From assembly GCF_003234265.2 (NCBI RefSeq), contig NZ_CP126256.1, positions 930,001 to 994,000 of the forward strand: a DNA stretch of 64,000 bases, in the 5' to 3' direction. Both the position numbers and the translations under genes were made by a program. This document shows, one piece after another, positions 48,277 to 55,966 of the stretch; the first letter of the stretch is position 1, and each line of letters starts with the position of its first letter. The notes under the pieces were generated by a model. That model did no database searches. It was not told where the DNA came from and was given only the letters and a program-made list of their open reading frames with translations. Source of the DNA: Curtobacterium sp. MCSS17_015. GTDB lineage: Bacteria; Actinomycetota; Actinomycetes; Actinomycetales; Microbacteriaceae.

Positions 48277-49124
48277 ACCGGGTCCCGGCACCGCTGCTGG
48301 CGCTCGCCGCGATGGTGTCGGTCCAGATCGGTGCCGCGGTCGCGAAGACCCGGTTCGAGGAGGTCGGCTCGCTCGGCGCCGTCACCCTCCGGCTCGTCAT
48401 CGGCGCCCTGGTCCTGGCGTCGGTCGTCCGCCCGCGGGTGCGGCACTGGACGCGTGCCCAGTGGCGCGGGGCCGTCGTGCTCGGTCTCGCCCTGGGCGGC
48501 ATGAACGTCTTCATCTACCTGGCGTTCGCGACGATCCCGATCGGGGTCGCCGTGACGATCGAGTTCCTCGGCCCGCTGGCGCTGTCCCTCGTGCACACCC
48601 GCCGGTGGCGTGACGCCGTCTGGGCCGCCCTCGCGCTCGCCGGCGTGGTGCTGCTCGGCGTCGGGCCCGCAGCGGTCGGTGACGCCGGGGGAGTCGTCGC
48701 CGCGGTGCTCGCCGCAGCGTGCTGGGCCGCCTACATCGTGATGAACCGGCGCGTCGGCGCGGCGATCCCCGGGATCGACGGCCTGAGCGTCTCGATGCTC
48801 GTCGCGATGGTCGTGGCGCTCCCGTTCGGGATCCGGCCCGCGGTCGAGGGCGTCGTCGCGGCCCCGGTGCTCCTGGTGGTCTTCGGCGTCGTGGCGGTCC
48901 TGTCGAGCGTGCTGCCGTACGCGCTCGAGATGACCGCGCTCCGCCGGATGCCGACGCGGGTGTTCGGCGTGCTGCAGAGCCTCGGTCCGGCGATCGCGGC
49001 CCTCGCCGGACTCGTCGTCCTCCACGAGGCGCTCTCACCCCTGGAGGTCGTGGCCCTCGCCTGCGTCACCGCGGCGAGCGCCGGTGTCACGCTCACCGCG
49101 CGCCGCGGAGCGGCGCCGCTCTGA
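48273..49124 (+). CDS. EamA/DMT family transporter
   Basis: A 283-residue permease with ten predicted helices in two EamA repeats, e.g. MVSVQIGAAVAKTRFEEVGSLGAVTLRLVIGALVLASVV and VVAAVLAAACWAAYIVMNRRVG. It resembles the RhtA/YdcZ-type amino-acid or metabolite exporters. Its ATG overlaps the response regulator stop, so the exporter may be a target or partner of the two-component system. A 26-nt palindrome follows the gene. Confidence 0.92.
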   Translation: MNRVPAPLLALAAMVSVQIGAAVAKTRFEEVGSLGAVTLRLVIGALVLASVVRPRVRHWTRAQWRGAVVLGLALGGMNVFIYLAFATIPIGVAVTIEFLGPLALSLVHTRRWRDAVWAALALAGVVLLGVGPAAVGDAGGVVAAVLAAACWAAYIVMNRRVGAAIPGIDGLSVSMLVAMVVALPFGIRPAVEGVVAAPVLLVVFGVVAVLSSVLPYALEMTALRRMPTRVFGVLQSLGPAIAALAGLVVLHEALSPLEVVALACVTAASAGVTLTARRGAAPL

Positions 49125-49170
49125 TCGACGGTGGTCGTGACCACCGACTGCGGTGTCCGGGACCTGACGC

Positions 49171-49196
49171 GGGCCTCCTGGCCGGCCAGGAGGCCC
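49171..49196. terminator. 26-nt perfect palindrome terminator
   Basis: GGGCCTCCTGGCC paired with GGCCAGGAGGCCC (49171-49183 and 49184-49196) between convergent genes. Confidence 0.75.
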
Positions 49197-49244
49197 GAAC
49201 CACGTCGGCGGTGCGACCGACGTCGGTCGCACCGGGCCATCCGT

Positions 49245-49397
49245 CTACTCGCCGCGGAGGAAGTCCGCGTACGTGGGTTCCGCCTGCACACCCGACAGGA
49301 GCGACGGGTCGTTGACCCGCCGGTCGACGTAGGCCGCGATGACCTCGGGCGGGGTGAGCACGTGGGCCACCCAGGACGGCACCTCGGTCTTCTTCAT
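49245..49397 (-). CDS. Small hypothetical protein (50 aa)
   Basis: A 50-residue protein, MKKTEVPSWVAHVLTPPEV..., with a helical start and a polar C-terminus ending YADFLRGE. A very good AAGGAGG 5-6 nt before the ATG at 49397 supports real translation; an upstream ATG at 49448 has none. I do not know the family. Nothing indicates a toxin (no membrane helix). Confidence 0.62.
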   Translation of the reverse strand: MKKTEVPSWVAHVLTPPEVIAAYVDRRVNDPSLLSGVQAEPTYADFLRGE

Positions 49398-49509
49398 GGT
49401 GCCTCCTTCCGATCCCCGGTCCGGACGGACTGCTCGAAAGTCGAGCATCTTCGCGAACCGGTGTGTCGGGAACGATCCTCGCGGTCGTCCGCGAAGTCAA
49501 CGCAGTGCG

Positions 49510-49881
49510 TCAGGCGGACTCCGGTGAGCGCTGTCGGACCGGTCGGGGATCGGAGCGTGCGCCGTTCGTCGGGGTGTGCCCGGTACGGGGGTCGGCGGCG
49601 CGGAGGGTGCGGTGCTTGACCGCTGAGCGCCAGATCCACGCGTCGGCCTGCTGCCCGAACTGGGCCCACTCGACGAGCACGGCGTCCCGTGTCCAGCTGC
49701 GGGCGAACGCCTTGACGCGGACGTGGAACGTCGGGAACTGCACCCACGCCCAGACGGGGATCGGGGTGACGGCGTGACAGACGTCACCGCCCCTGGCCTC
49801 CTCCGACAACGAGAAGGCGCGGGGGCGTTCGACCTCCGGGTGTTCCGGGGGCTGCCACCGGTTCTCGCGACGCCGTCCCAC
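49510..49881 (-). CDS. SOS-regulated hypothetical protein
   Basis: About 123 residues from GTG 49881. The core HAVTPIPVWAWVQFPTFHVRVKAFARSWTRDAVLVEWAQFGQQADAWIWRSAVKHR is rich in Trp, Arg and aromatic residues and looks like a compact alpha/beta, possibly nucleic-acid-binding domain; the C-terminal 35 residues are basic and disordered. I do not recognise the family. The gene has a LexA-type box over its promoter (see that entry), and the -10 ends 6 nt before the GTG, which decides the start. It stands alone. Confidence 0.65.
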   Translation of the reverse strand: MGRRRENRWQPPEHPEVERPRAFSLSEEARGGDVCHAVTPIPVWAWVQFPTFHVRVKAFARSWTRDAVLVEWAQFGQQADAWIWRSAVKHRTLRAADPRTGHTPTNGARSDPRPVRQRSPESA

Positions 49882-49887
49882 CCTCGT

Positions 49888-49917
49888 ATTCGAACGTGTG
49901 TTCGAATGCTGCGTCAA
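49888..49917 (-). promoter_or_regulatory. LexA/SOS box over a leaderless promoter
   Basis: ATTCGAAC-GTGT-GTTCGAAT (49888-49907) is a perfect inverted repeat and matches the actinobacterial and Bacillus LexA box CGAAC-N4-GTTCG. On the minus strand -35 TTGACG (49917-49912) and -10 TCGAAT (49893-49888) are 18 nt apart, and the -10 ends 6 nt before the GTG at 49881. The box covers spacer and -10. Confidence 0.85.
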
Positions 49918-50149
49918 GTCCGAGGTGCGTTCCGGCGTGTCCGCGTCGGCGCTTCCTCGGGTCGGAGGCGGCGCCGACGTCACCGACCCCGGTGTCGATG
50001 GGACCGGCATCCGTGCGGGACGGGCGATGACCCGTCGTCACCGGCCTGCCACACTGGACGCAGCCCGACCCGAGGTGGCAGTTCGGCACGAGCGGGTGAC
50101 GCGCGGGTGGTCCGGCGCGGGGAGCAGCGGGCTGTGGACGGAGGCGGTG

Positions 50150-50623
50150 ATGGCGGAGCATCACGAGGGGGTACCGGTGGGTGTGCTGCTGCTGGAGTCC
50201 GTGAACCGGTTGCGGGCGGCGGAGACGATGCTCCAGACCCGCGCCCGTGCTCGGATGGCCCTGCGTGCCAGCGACTTCCAGGCACTCCAGTTCCTCGCTG
50301 CCCGCGGATCCGTCGGGGCGCCCGCTCGAGCGACGGACCTCGCGGACGTGCTCGGTGTCACCAGTGCTGCTGCGACCCAGACGGTCGATCGCCTCGTCGG
50401 CCGTGGCCTCGTCGAGCGGCAGCCCGATCCGGACGACCGCCGGTCTCGGATCATCCGCCTGACCGCCGACGGGGAGCGCGGTCTGTCGGAGGCGTACGAG
50501 GACCTCCCCGGCGCCGTGCAGGAGTTGCTCGACGCGGTGCCGACCGCCGAAGCAGAGCGCATGATCGCGCTCGCAGCCGCGGTGCAGGTCGTCGTCGACC
50601 GCACCGCCACCCGATCCCTCTGA
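50150..50623 (+). CDS. MarR family transcriptional regulator
   Basis: A 157-residue winged-helix regulator: ALRASDFQALQFLAARGSV, DLADVLGVTSAAATQTVDRLVGRGLVERQPDPDDRRSRIIRLTADG with the DDRR wing. GGAGG 5 nt before the ATG at 50150 decides the start over upstream in-frame GTG codons. No exporter or enzyme is adjacent, so its target is unclear; the small gene at 50799 follows after an AT-richer gap (50624-50660). The 267-nt gap upstream holds the LexA box and otherwise only a possible 5' leader. Confidence 0.9.
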   Translation: MAEHHEGVPVGVLLLESVNRLRAAETMLQTRARARMALRASDFQALQFLAARGSVGAPARATDLADVLGVTSAAATQTVDRLVGRGLVERQPDPDDRRSRIIRLTADGERGLSEAYEDLPGAVQELLDAVPTAEAERMIALAAAVQVVVDRTATRSL

Positions 50624-50673
50624 CCAGATAGCGCTTCTGGTTAAGAAAGTTAGGCGCACGGCGGGCTGGTTCG

Positions 50674-50679
50674 TAGCCT
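50674..50679 (+). promoter_or_regulatory. Possible -10 box for the small gene at 50799
   Basis: TAGCCT at 50674-50679 would give a leader of about 110 nt holding a short CCGGC-rich hairpin. No convincing -35 is seen. Confidence 0.25.
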
Positions 50680-50798
50680 GATCCCCGTCAGGAACCCAGC
50701 GCCCCTCGCGACGACCCCGGCAGTCACGCCGGAAGCACGACCCGGGTAGCGCCTGCACAGTCGTCGTGGCCGCCGTGCCACGGGAAAGGCCGTACTGC

Positions 50799-51047
50799 AT
50801 GACCGTCCTCCTGGACCGCCCCGCGACCGCCGTCACCACGCAGCCCGAGCTCCGATGGGCTGCAGCGGACGACGGTTTCTGGGTCGCCGATGACGCCGGT
50901 GCCTTCGCCGGCACGGTCGACCAGCACGGGCGTCACTTCTTCGTCCGGAACGGGTTCGGGGAGTACCTCGGCGACTACCGCACCCTGCGCGCGGCGCAGA
51001 CCGCGCTCGCCGAGCACGCCCGTCGGGCCCGGGCCTCCTCGTGCTGA
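50799..51047 (+). CDS. Small hypothetical protein (paralogue group)
   Basis: An 82-residue protein: MTVLLDRPATAVTTQPELRW, then WVADDAGAFAGTVDQHGRHFFVRNGFGEYLGDYRTLRAAQTALAEHA. It shares with the gene at 27531 the pattern of a Gly-x-Val/Ile strand, an aromatic strand, a G-x-Y turn and a final helix beginning YRTLRAAQTAL or YPSLQSAKGAV. Function unknown; it may be a small regulatory or adaptor domain. GGGAAAGG lies about 8 nt upstream. A weak hairpin (GACCGT/ACGGTC, 51046-51062) covers the stop. Confidence 0.7.
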   Translation: MTVLLDRPATAVTTQPELRWAAADDGFWVADDAGAFAGTVDQHGRHFFVRNGFGEYLGDYRTLRAAQTALAEHARRARASSC

Positions 51048-51120
51048 CCGTCCCCGACGGTCTGACGAGCGCCCATCGCCGCGTGTACTACCGGCTCGTG
51101 GCCGTCGACACGGCACTGCA

Positions 51121-52086
51121 CTACCGCTCGACCGGCGTCCGATCCGTCGACGCCTCGCGGAGCACCTCACCCGGAAGCTGGCCGAACTCGGACCGGTAGG
51201 CGCTCGCGAAGCGGCTCAGGTGGTGCATCCCGACGGACCGCGCCACCGCCGCGACCGATCCGGCAGCCCCCGATTCGAGCTGCTCGCGCGCGAGCAGCAG
51301 TCGGATGCCCTTCAGGTAGGTCAGCGGGGACGTTCCGTGGACGCGTTGGAAGGCGCCCTGCAGCCCACGGACGCTGAGCCCGGCCGCCGCCGCGACGTCG
51401 TCGATCGTGATGCGGTCCGGGACGTGGTCCAGCAGGAAGGCCTCCGCCTTGGCCAGTCGTGTCCGCGCTGGTGCCTCCCGTCCCTGCCCGACGGGCCAGT
51501 GCGGCACCGCGGTCAGCAACCCCGCGGCCGCGTACCGGGTCAGTTCCCGTTCCCGTTCCGCCGAGACCGGGCCGACGCTGCCGAGGATCTCTCCCGCGAT
51601 CGAGCGGACGATGAGCCACCAGGCCGCCAGGGGTGCGCCTTCCGGCACGTGGTGCGGCTTGAACTCCAGCGGGGCCTGGTTCCACCCGCCGCGCTCGGCG
51701 GCGACCCGTTCGACGGTGTCCCGGTCGATGCGTATCACGTCCTCGGCGAAGTCGTCCCAGCGGAACGACTGTCGGCCTTCCCGGTAGATCACCGGACGGC
51801 CGACCAGCAACTCGTCACCGTCCACCGTGCCCCGTCCGGACTTCAACCAGGCCACGATCACCTCGCCGTCCCCCTCGACCTCGCCCCGGACGGTCCCGGT
51901 GCTCTTCGTGGACTCCAGGGACAGCAGCTCCGTCCCGGTCACCGTCTCCTCGAAGGAGAACGGCTTCTCGCCCGCCGTCACCTGCAGGCCGTGGGTGCGG
52001 TACGCCCGCGCGACCAGTTCCCGCGCGTGCGCGATGTCCCGGGTCTGCTCGACCGTTCGCGTCCGTTCCACCGTCGCTTCGTCCAC
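51121..52086 (-). CDS. AraC family transcriptional regulator
   Basis: About 321 residues from GTG 52086. The N-terminal half is a sensor domain resembling the AraC-binding-like (AraC_binding_2) type (LLSLESTKSTGTVRGEVEGDGEVIVAWLKSGRGTVDGDELLVGRPVIYR). The C-terminal double helix-turn-helix is ITIDDVAAAAGLSVRGLQGAFQRVHGTSPLTYLKGIRLLLAREQL...VARSVGMHHLSRFASAYRSEFGQLPGEVLRE. The start is chosen where the domain sequence ends; CAGAAT 6 nt upstream fits a leaderless promoter. It is divergent from the RsbW-like gene. Target unknown. Confidence 0.88.
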   Translation of the reverse strand: MDEATVERTRTVEQTRDIAHARELVARAYRTHGLQVTAGEKPFSFEETVTGTELLSLESTKSTGTVRGEVEGDGEVIVAWLKSGRGTVDGDELLVGRPVIYREGRQSFRWDDFAEDVIRIDRDTVERVAAERGGWNQAPLEFKPHHVPEGAPLAAWWLIVRSIAGEILGSVGPVSAERERELTRYAAAGLLTAVPHWPVGQGREAPARTRLAKAEAFLLDHVPDRITIDDVAAAAGLSVRGLQGAFQRVHGTSPLTYLKGIRLLLAREQLESGAAGSVAAVARSVGMHHLSRFASAYRSEFGQLPGEVLREASTDRTPVER

Positions 52087-52201
52087 CAGCTGATTCTGAC
52101 GGATGCACGACGAAGGGCGTGACCGGCTGCACACCATGTCGGACCGGTGTCCATCCGGGTGGTCGTGGCCGGCGGGGGCGATCGGATGTGAGGATGTGCC
52201 C

Positions 52202-52699
52202 ATGGGAACTGACGGCGCGGATGTCTCGGCGATCCACGGGCCGGCCTGGGAACGCACGGTGCTGCTCGTGGTCCCGCCGAACGACGTGGACGAGGTGCAC
52301 GAGTCGGTGGACGACCTCTGGCACCTCAACGCCGACCTCGGCACCGCGGAACGCATCCGGTTCGAGACCGCGCTGCTCGAACTCGCGGGCAACGTCATCG
52401 AGCACGCCGAAGGGAGCGAGCGCCTGCTGTGCCAGTTGACGCTCCGGCGGACGTCGACCGCGTTGGAGGCGGTGCTCAGTGACAGCGGAGCAGAGGTGCA
52501 CGTGCCGTTCCGCACGGAGATGCCGGACCCCGAGGAGATGGCGGAGTCCGGGCGCGGGATCGCGATGATCGAGTTGCTGATGGACGACTTCTCGTACGAG
52601 CGCGACCCCGAGGGGAACCGATGGCGCCTCGTGATGGGCCTCCCCGAGCCGCTCCGACGCGAGCGTGACGTGGCCGCCGACGAGGGCGGCGCGGGCTGA
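52202..52699 (+). CDS. RsbW-like ATP-binding protein (anti-sigma type)
   Basis: A 165-residue GHKL-type ATPase domain: LGTAERIRFETALLELAGNVIEHAEGS holds the N-box (ELAGNVIEHA), and EVLSDSG-like AVLSDSGAEVHV and ESGRGIAMIELLMDDFSYERDPEGNRWRLVM form the G1 and G2 boxes. Such proteins are serine kinases or anti-sigma factors that bind a sigma factor or an STAS-domain antagonist; no partner is encoded next to it. GAGGATG lies before the ATG at 52202. It is divergent from the araC-like gene. Confidence 0.88.
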   Translation: MGTDGADVSAIHGPAWERTVLLVVPPNDVDEVHESVDDLWHLNADLGTAERIRFETALLELAGNVIEHAEGSERLLCQLTLRRTSTALEAVLSDSGAEVHVPFRTEMPDPEEMAESGRGIAMIELLMDDFSYERDPEGNRWRLVMGLPEPLRRERDVAADEGGAG

Positions 52700-52781
52700 G
52701 CGCACCGTGGAGCGGCCTCGATCGAGCCGCGATCGCGGGACCGCAACGCGCACACACGGGCCGGGGAGCAAGCTCTGGGTC

Positions 52782-53021
52782 ATGTCGATGAGTGGTCCTT
52801 TCAATCCCGTTGGTCAACCCGATCCCGGTGACGCGCCGGTCGACTCGACGTCGCTCAGTGAGATCGACCGAGAGCGTGGTCAGGCTGAGCAGGTGACGTC
52901 GGGGATCGACGACCAGAGCCCGACCGGGGCGGACGGCCCTGCTGCCGACGGAACGGACGGGCAGCCCGTGTTCCGCACGCCGCAGCCGGGCGACCGGTTG
53001 CACCCCGAGGACCTCGGTTGA
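52782..53021 (+). CDS. Short hypothetical, disordered
   Basis: A 79-residue protein rich in Gly, Asp, Pro and Thr (MSMSGPFNPVGQPDPGDAPVDS... ending TPQPGDRLHPEDLG). It appears disordered and no family is known to me. GGGGAG lies about 14 nt before the ATG; the second ATG at 52788 is an alternative. Coding use is plausible by codon periodicity (G/C in third positions) but this is my weakest protein call in this stretch. Confidence 0.5.
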   Translation: MSMSGPFNPVGQPDPGDAPVDSTSLSEIDRERGQAEQVTSGIDDQSPTGADGPAADGTDGQPVFRTPQPGDRLHPEDLG

Positions 53022-53063
53022 GCCGGGCCGGAGCCGTTGCACCGGGTGTGGGCCGACAGGACC

Positions 53064-53075
53064 TACCCTGAGCGG
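53064..53075 (+). promoter_or_regulatory. -10 box of leaderless DUF5997 gene
   Basis: TACCCT (53064-53069) followed by 6 nt and ATG 53076. Confidence 0.5.
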
Positions 53076-53438
53076 ATGCTCTCCCGACGCGACGCCGCTG
53101 TCCGGCTCGACATCCCCCTCGAGATGGCGACCCACCACGGGATCCCGGCGCGCCTGAGCGAGGCGGAGCTCGAGGCGATCGAGCAGGACCCGCCCGCCTG
53201 GCTCGTCCAGTCGCGGGCGAACCGCACCGGCGCCAAGAAGGTGTGGGTGCACCTCGAGTGCGTGGTCTGCGGGTTCGCCGAGGTCGCCCGGCCGAAGAAG
53301 TGGTGGCCCGACTGGGACCACCTGATGTGCGACTACCACGCGCCGTACCAGGCACCCGAACCTCCCGCGGGGTTCACCCGGCACGAGGTGGAGGGGATCG
53401 GCAGCCGGTTCGTCGCCCTCGTCGACGAGCGGTCGTAG
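53076..53438 (+). CDS. DUF5997 family protein
   Basis: A 120-residue small protein: MLSRRDAAVRLDIPLEMATHHGIPARLSEAELEAIEQDPPAWLVQSRANRTG, then KVWVHLECVVCGFAEVARPKKWWPDWDHLMCDYHAPYQ. Two Cys (CVVC) and a later C-x-x-H (MCDYH) could form a metal site. This fits the DUF5997 family common in actinobacteria; function unknown. The ATG at 53076 has TACCCT 6 nt upstream. Confidence 0.8.
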   Translation: MLSRRDAAVRLDIPLEMATHHGIPARLSEAELEAIEQDPPAWLVQSRANRTGAKKVWVHLECVVCGFAEVARPKKWWPDWDHLMCDYHAPYQAPEPPAGFTRHEVEGIGSRFVALVDERS

Positions 53439-53485
53439 CCCAGCCGGAGTCCGCCCCGGTGCTCGAGGGCTCGCCGAGCGGGTCC

Positions 53486-54529
53486 TCAGCTCCCGACGCG
53501 CGCCGTGGACTCCCGCACGCTCAGCGTCAGCTCCGGCCCCGGCCGTGACGGCAGTGGGCCGTCCGCCTCGATCTGCTCGCGGAGCAGGACCGCCGCCCGC
53601 TGCCCGAGTTCGACGGTGTCGCGGGTCAGGGACGTGATCGCGGGGCGGACCAGGCGGATCATGGCCGAGTCGTCGAACGACACGATCGACACGTCCTGCG
53701 GGACCCGGACCCCCATCTCACTCGCGACGCCGAGGCCCGCGACGGCCAACACGTCGTTGTCGAACACGATCGCGGTCGGTCGTCGCGCGCCGGACAGCAG
53801 GCGGCGGGTCGCAGCGGCACCGGCCTCGGCGGAGTAGTCGGTGGGCACGGACTCGGTGCGGTCGTCGTCGCTGGCGTCGGGGAAGGTGCCCGCGAAGGCC
53901 CGGACGCGTTCGATCCGCAGCGCTGTGTGCTCGAACTCCGGCGGGCCGGAGACGTGGGCGATGCGGCGGTGCCCGAGTGCCCGGAGGTACCGCAGGACGG
54001 TGTCGGTGGCGTCCGAGTCGTCGATCCAGACGCTCGGTGCCGATCCGGCCGGAGTGGGGTGCGACCCGACGACGACCGACGGCATCCCGAGCTGGGCGAG
54101 CAGGCGGAGCCGCTCGTCGTCCCGGCGCGGGTCGATCACGATGACGCCGTCCACCCGGTGCCCACGCCACCAGTCCCGGTAGGTCTCGAGCTCCTCGTCG
54201 GCATCGCGGGCGACGAGCAGCGTCATGCCGATGTGGGTCCCCGTGAGCCCGAGCTGGATCCCCGAGATGAGGTCGCCGAAGAACGACTCGGTGCCGAGGG
54301 TGCGTGCCGGCCGGTTCAGCACGAAGCCGATCGACCCGGCCTTCGCGCCGCCGAGTGCACGGGCGGCGGTGTGCGGCTGCCAGTCGAGTTCTCGTGCCGC
54401 CTGGCGGACCCGCTCGCGGGTCGCCTCGGAGACGCCGGGGCGCCCGTTCAGCGCGAAGGACACGGCGCTGATCGAAACGCCAGCCCGTGCCGCGATGTCG
54501 GCGATCGTCGTCCGGCGTCCTGTGGCCAC
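53486..54529 (-). CDS. LacI family repressor of the glycan locus
   Basis: A 347-residue LacI/GalR regulator. The DNA-binding helix-turn-helix is TTIADIAARAGVSISAVSFALNGRPGVSEATRERV (residues 7-41) with the hinge helix; the sugar-binding core follows (GSIGFVLNRPARTLGTESFFGDLISGIQ ... VWIDDSDATDTVLRYLRALGHRRIAHVSGP). It starts at GTG 54529 with TATAGT 7 nt upstream, so it is probably leaderless and autoregulated by the palindrome at 54535. It is divergent from the sugar transporter and mannosidase genes and is likely to respond to a mannose-containing inducer. Confidence 0.95.
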   Translation of the reverse strand: MATGRRTTIADIAARAGVSISAVSFALNGRPGVSEATRERVRQAARELDWQPHTAARALGGAKAGSIGFVLNRPARTLGTESFFGDLISGIQLGLTGTHIGMTLLVARDADEELETYRDWWRGHRVDGVIVIDPRRDDERLRLLAQLGMPSVVVGSHPTPAGSAPSVWIDDSDATDTVLRYLRALGHRRIAHVSGPPEFEHTALRIERVRAFAGTFPDASDDDRTESVPTDYSAEAGAAATRRLLSGARRPTAIVFDNDVLAVAGLGVASEMGVRVPQDVSIVSFDDSAMIRLVRPAITSLTRDTVELGQRAAVLLREQIEADGPLPSRPGPELTLSVRESTARVGS

Positions 54530-54534
54530 AGGCT

Positions 54535-54554
54535 TGACTATAGCGCTTTAGTCA
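54535..54554. promoter_or_regulatory. Putative LacI operator 1 over lacI promoter
   Basis: TGACTA-N8-TAGTCA (54535-54540 and 54549-54554) with GCGC near the centre. On the minus strand it covers TATAGT, the -10 of lacI, 7 nt before its GTG. It is a likely autoregulatory operator. Confidence 0.55.
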
Positions 54555-54592
54555 GGCATCGTCGCCGTCACGCAGCGGTTCACCGATGACGG

Positions 54593-54606
54593 CTGAACCG
54601 GTTCAG
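54593..54606. promoter_or_regulatory. Putative LacI operator 2
   Basis: CTGAACCGGTTCAG is a perfect 14-nt palindrome with a central CG, the layout of LacI/GalR-family operators. It lies 26 nt before the ATG of the solute-binding protein and probably controls the transport/hydrolase operon. Confidence 0.75.
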
Positions 54607-54631
54607 TAGCTCGACGAAGGAGTCAGCAACG

Positions 54632-55930
54632 ATGAGAACCACCCCACGCACGACGTCGGGCCGAGTGGCCGCGATCCTCGCCGGCGCTGCCGCCGCAGCG
54701 CTCGTCCTCACCGGTTGCTCGAGCGGCAGCGGGGCGGCCACCGGTGGAGGTGGCGACGGAGAGGTCAGCGGGTCGATCACCCTGCAGACCTGGGCACTCA
54801 CACCGACGTACACGGACTACCTCGACGGCGTCGTGAAGGCGTTCGAGGAGAAGTACCCCGACGCGGAGGTCGAGCTCGTCGACCAGCCAGGCGACGGCTA
54901 CGCCGAGAAGGTGCTCAGCCAGGCGTCGTCGAACTCCCTGCCCGACGTCGTCAACCTGCCGCCGGACATCGCCCTGCCCCTCGCCAAGCGCGGGTTCCTG
55001 CAGGACGTCGCGAAGGACGACTCCACGCTCGGGAAGACCTACGTCGAGGGCGCACTCGCGGCCTACCGGTACAAGGGCGTCGACGGCACGTTCGGGTACC
55101 CGTGGTACCTCAACACCGACATCGACTACTGGAACAAGACGATGTTCCAGCAGTGCGGCCTCGACCCCGAGAACCCGCCGACGACCACCGACGAGCTCTT
55201 CGACCAGGCCGCGACCATGCACGAGCAGTGCCCGGACGACTACCTCATGAGCCGCAAGCCCGGCCTGTCCGACTTCTCACTGGCCGGCGTGAAGATCCTG
55301 AACGCAGACGGCACGAAGTTCACGTTCGCAGACTCCTCGAAGGCCGCCGACCTCATCGCGAAGTACGCGAAGGCCTACCAGGACGGCCTCATGCCGTCCT
55401 CGGTCCTCAACACCGACTACCTCGGCAACTCGACCCTGTTCACGCAGGGCAAGGTCGCCTGGACCACCGGCGGCGCGACCGCGATCAGCGACTTCGAGAA
55501 GAACAACCCGTCGCTCAAGGGCAACATCATCGTCTCGCCGGCCCTCGACAACCCGCCGCTGTACGTGCAGGGCCTCAGCGTCTCGGCGAAGAGCAAGCAC
55601 CTCGCCACCGCTGAAGCGCTCGCCGCGTTCATGACCAACGCGGAGAACCAGGAGGAGTTCGCCCACCTGGTGAACATCTTCCCGTCGACCAAGTCCTCGC
55701 AGTCCGACCCGTTCTTCTCGGAGGACGACGGCACCGTGCAGGCGAAGGCCCGCGTCCTCGCGAACGACGCCTTGAAGACCGCGAAGAACCTCAACCCGGT
55801 CGAGGCGAACTCGGCGATGACCGACTTCCTCGACCAGCAGATCGCGCTGGCCATGAAGGGCGGCACGAGCCCGGAGAAGGCGCTGCAGAACGCCCAGACC
55901 AAGATGAACACCCTGCTCGCCAACGGCTGA
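54632..55930 (+). CDS. Sugar ABC transporter solute-binding lipoprotein
   Basis: A 432-residue extracellular solute-binding protein of the CUT1 type. A lipoprotein signal (AAILAGAAAAALVLTGCSSGSG) has its lipobox cysteine at about 30. The mature part starts GSITLQTWALTPTYTDYLDGVVKAFEEKYPDAEVELVDQPGD, typical of CUT1 oligosaccharide receptors. It likely captures oligosaccharides at the cell surface for the two permeases encoded next. GAAGGAG precedes the ATG. In this context the cargo is probably N-glycan-derived manno-oligosaccharide. Confidence 0.95.
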   Translation: MRTTPRTTSGRVAAILAGAAAAALVLTGCSSGSGAATGGGGDGEVSGSITLQTWALTPTYTDYLDGVVKAFEEKYPDAEVELVDQPGDGYAEKVLSQASSNSLPDVVNLPPDIALPLAKRGFLQDVAKDDSTLGKTYVEGALAAYRYKGVDGTFGYPWYLNTDIDYWNKTMFQQCGLDPENPPTTTDELFDQAATMHEQCPDDYLMSRKPGLSDFSLAGVKILNADGTKFTFADSSKAADLIAKYAKAYQDGLMPSSVLNTDYLGNSTLFTQGKVAWTTGGATAISDFEKNNPSLKGNIIVSPALDNPPLYVQGLSVSAKSKHLATAEALAAFMTNAENQEEFAHLVNIFPSTKSSQSDPFFSEDDGTVQAKARVLANDALKTAKNLNPVEANSAMTDFLDQQIALAMKGGTSPEKALQNAQTKMNTLLANG

Positions 55931-55966
55931 TCGAGCCCGCCACACGAAGGAAGAGGGAGGATCGTC

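Noticed and set aside
51121..52755. 544-codon frame for the AraC regulator
   Set aside because: The first 220 codons are antisense to the RsbW-like gene; the regulator domains begin after GTG 52086.
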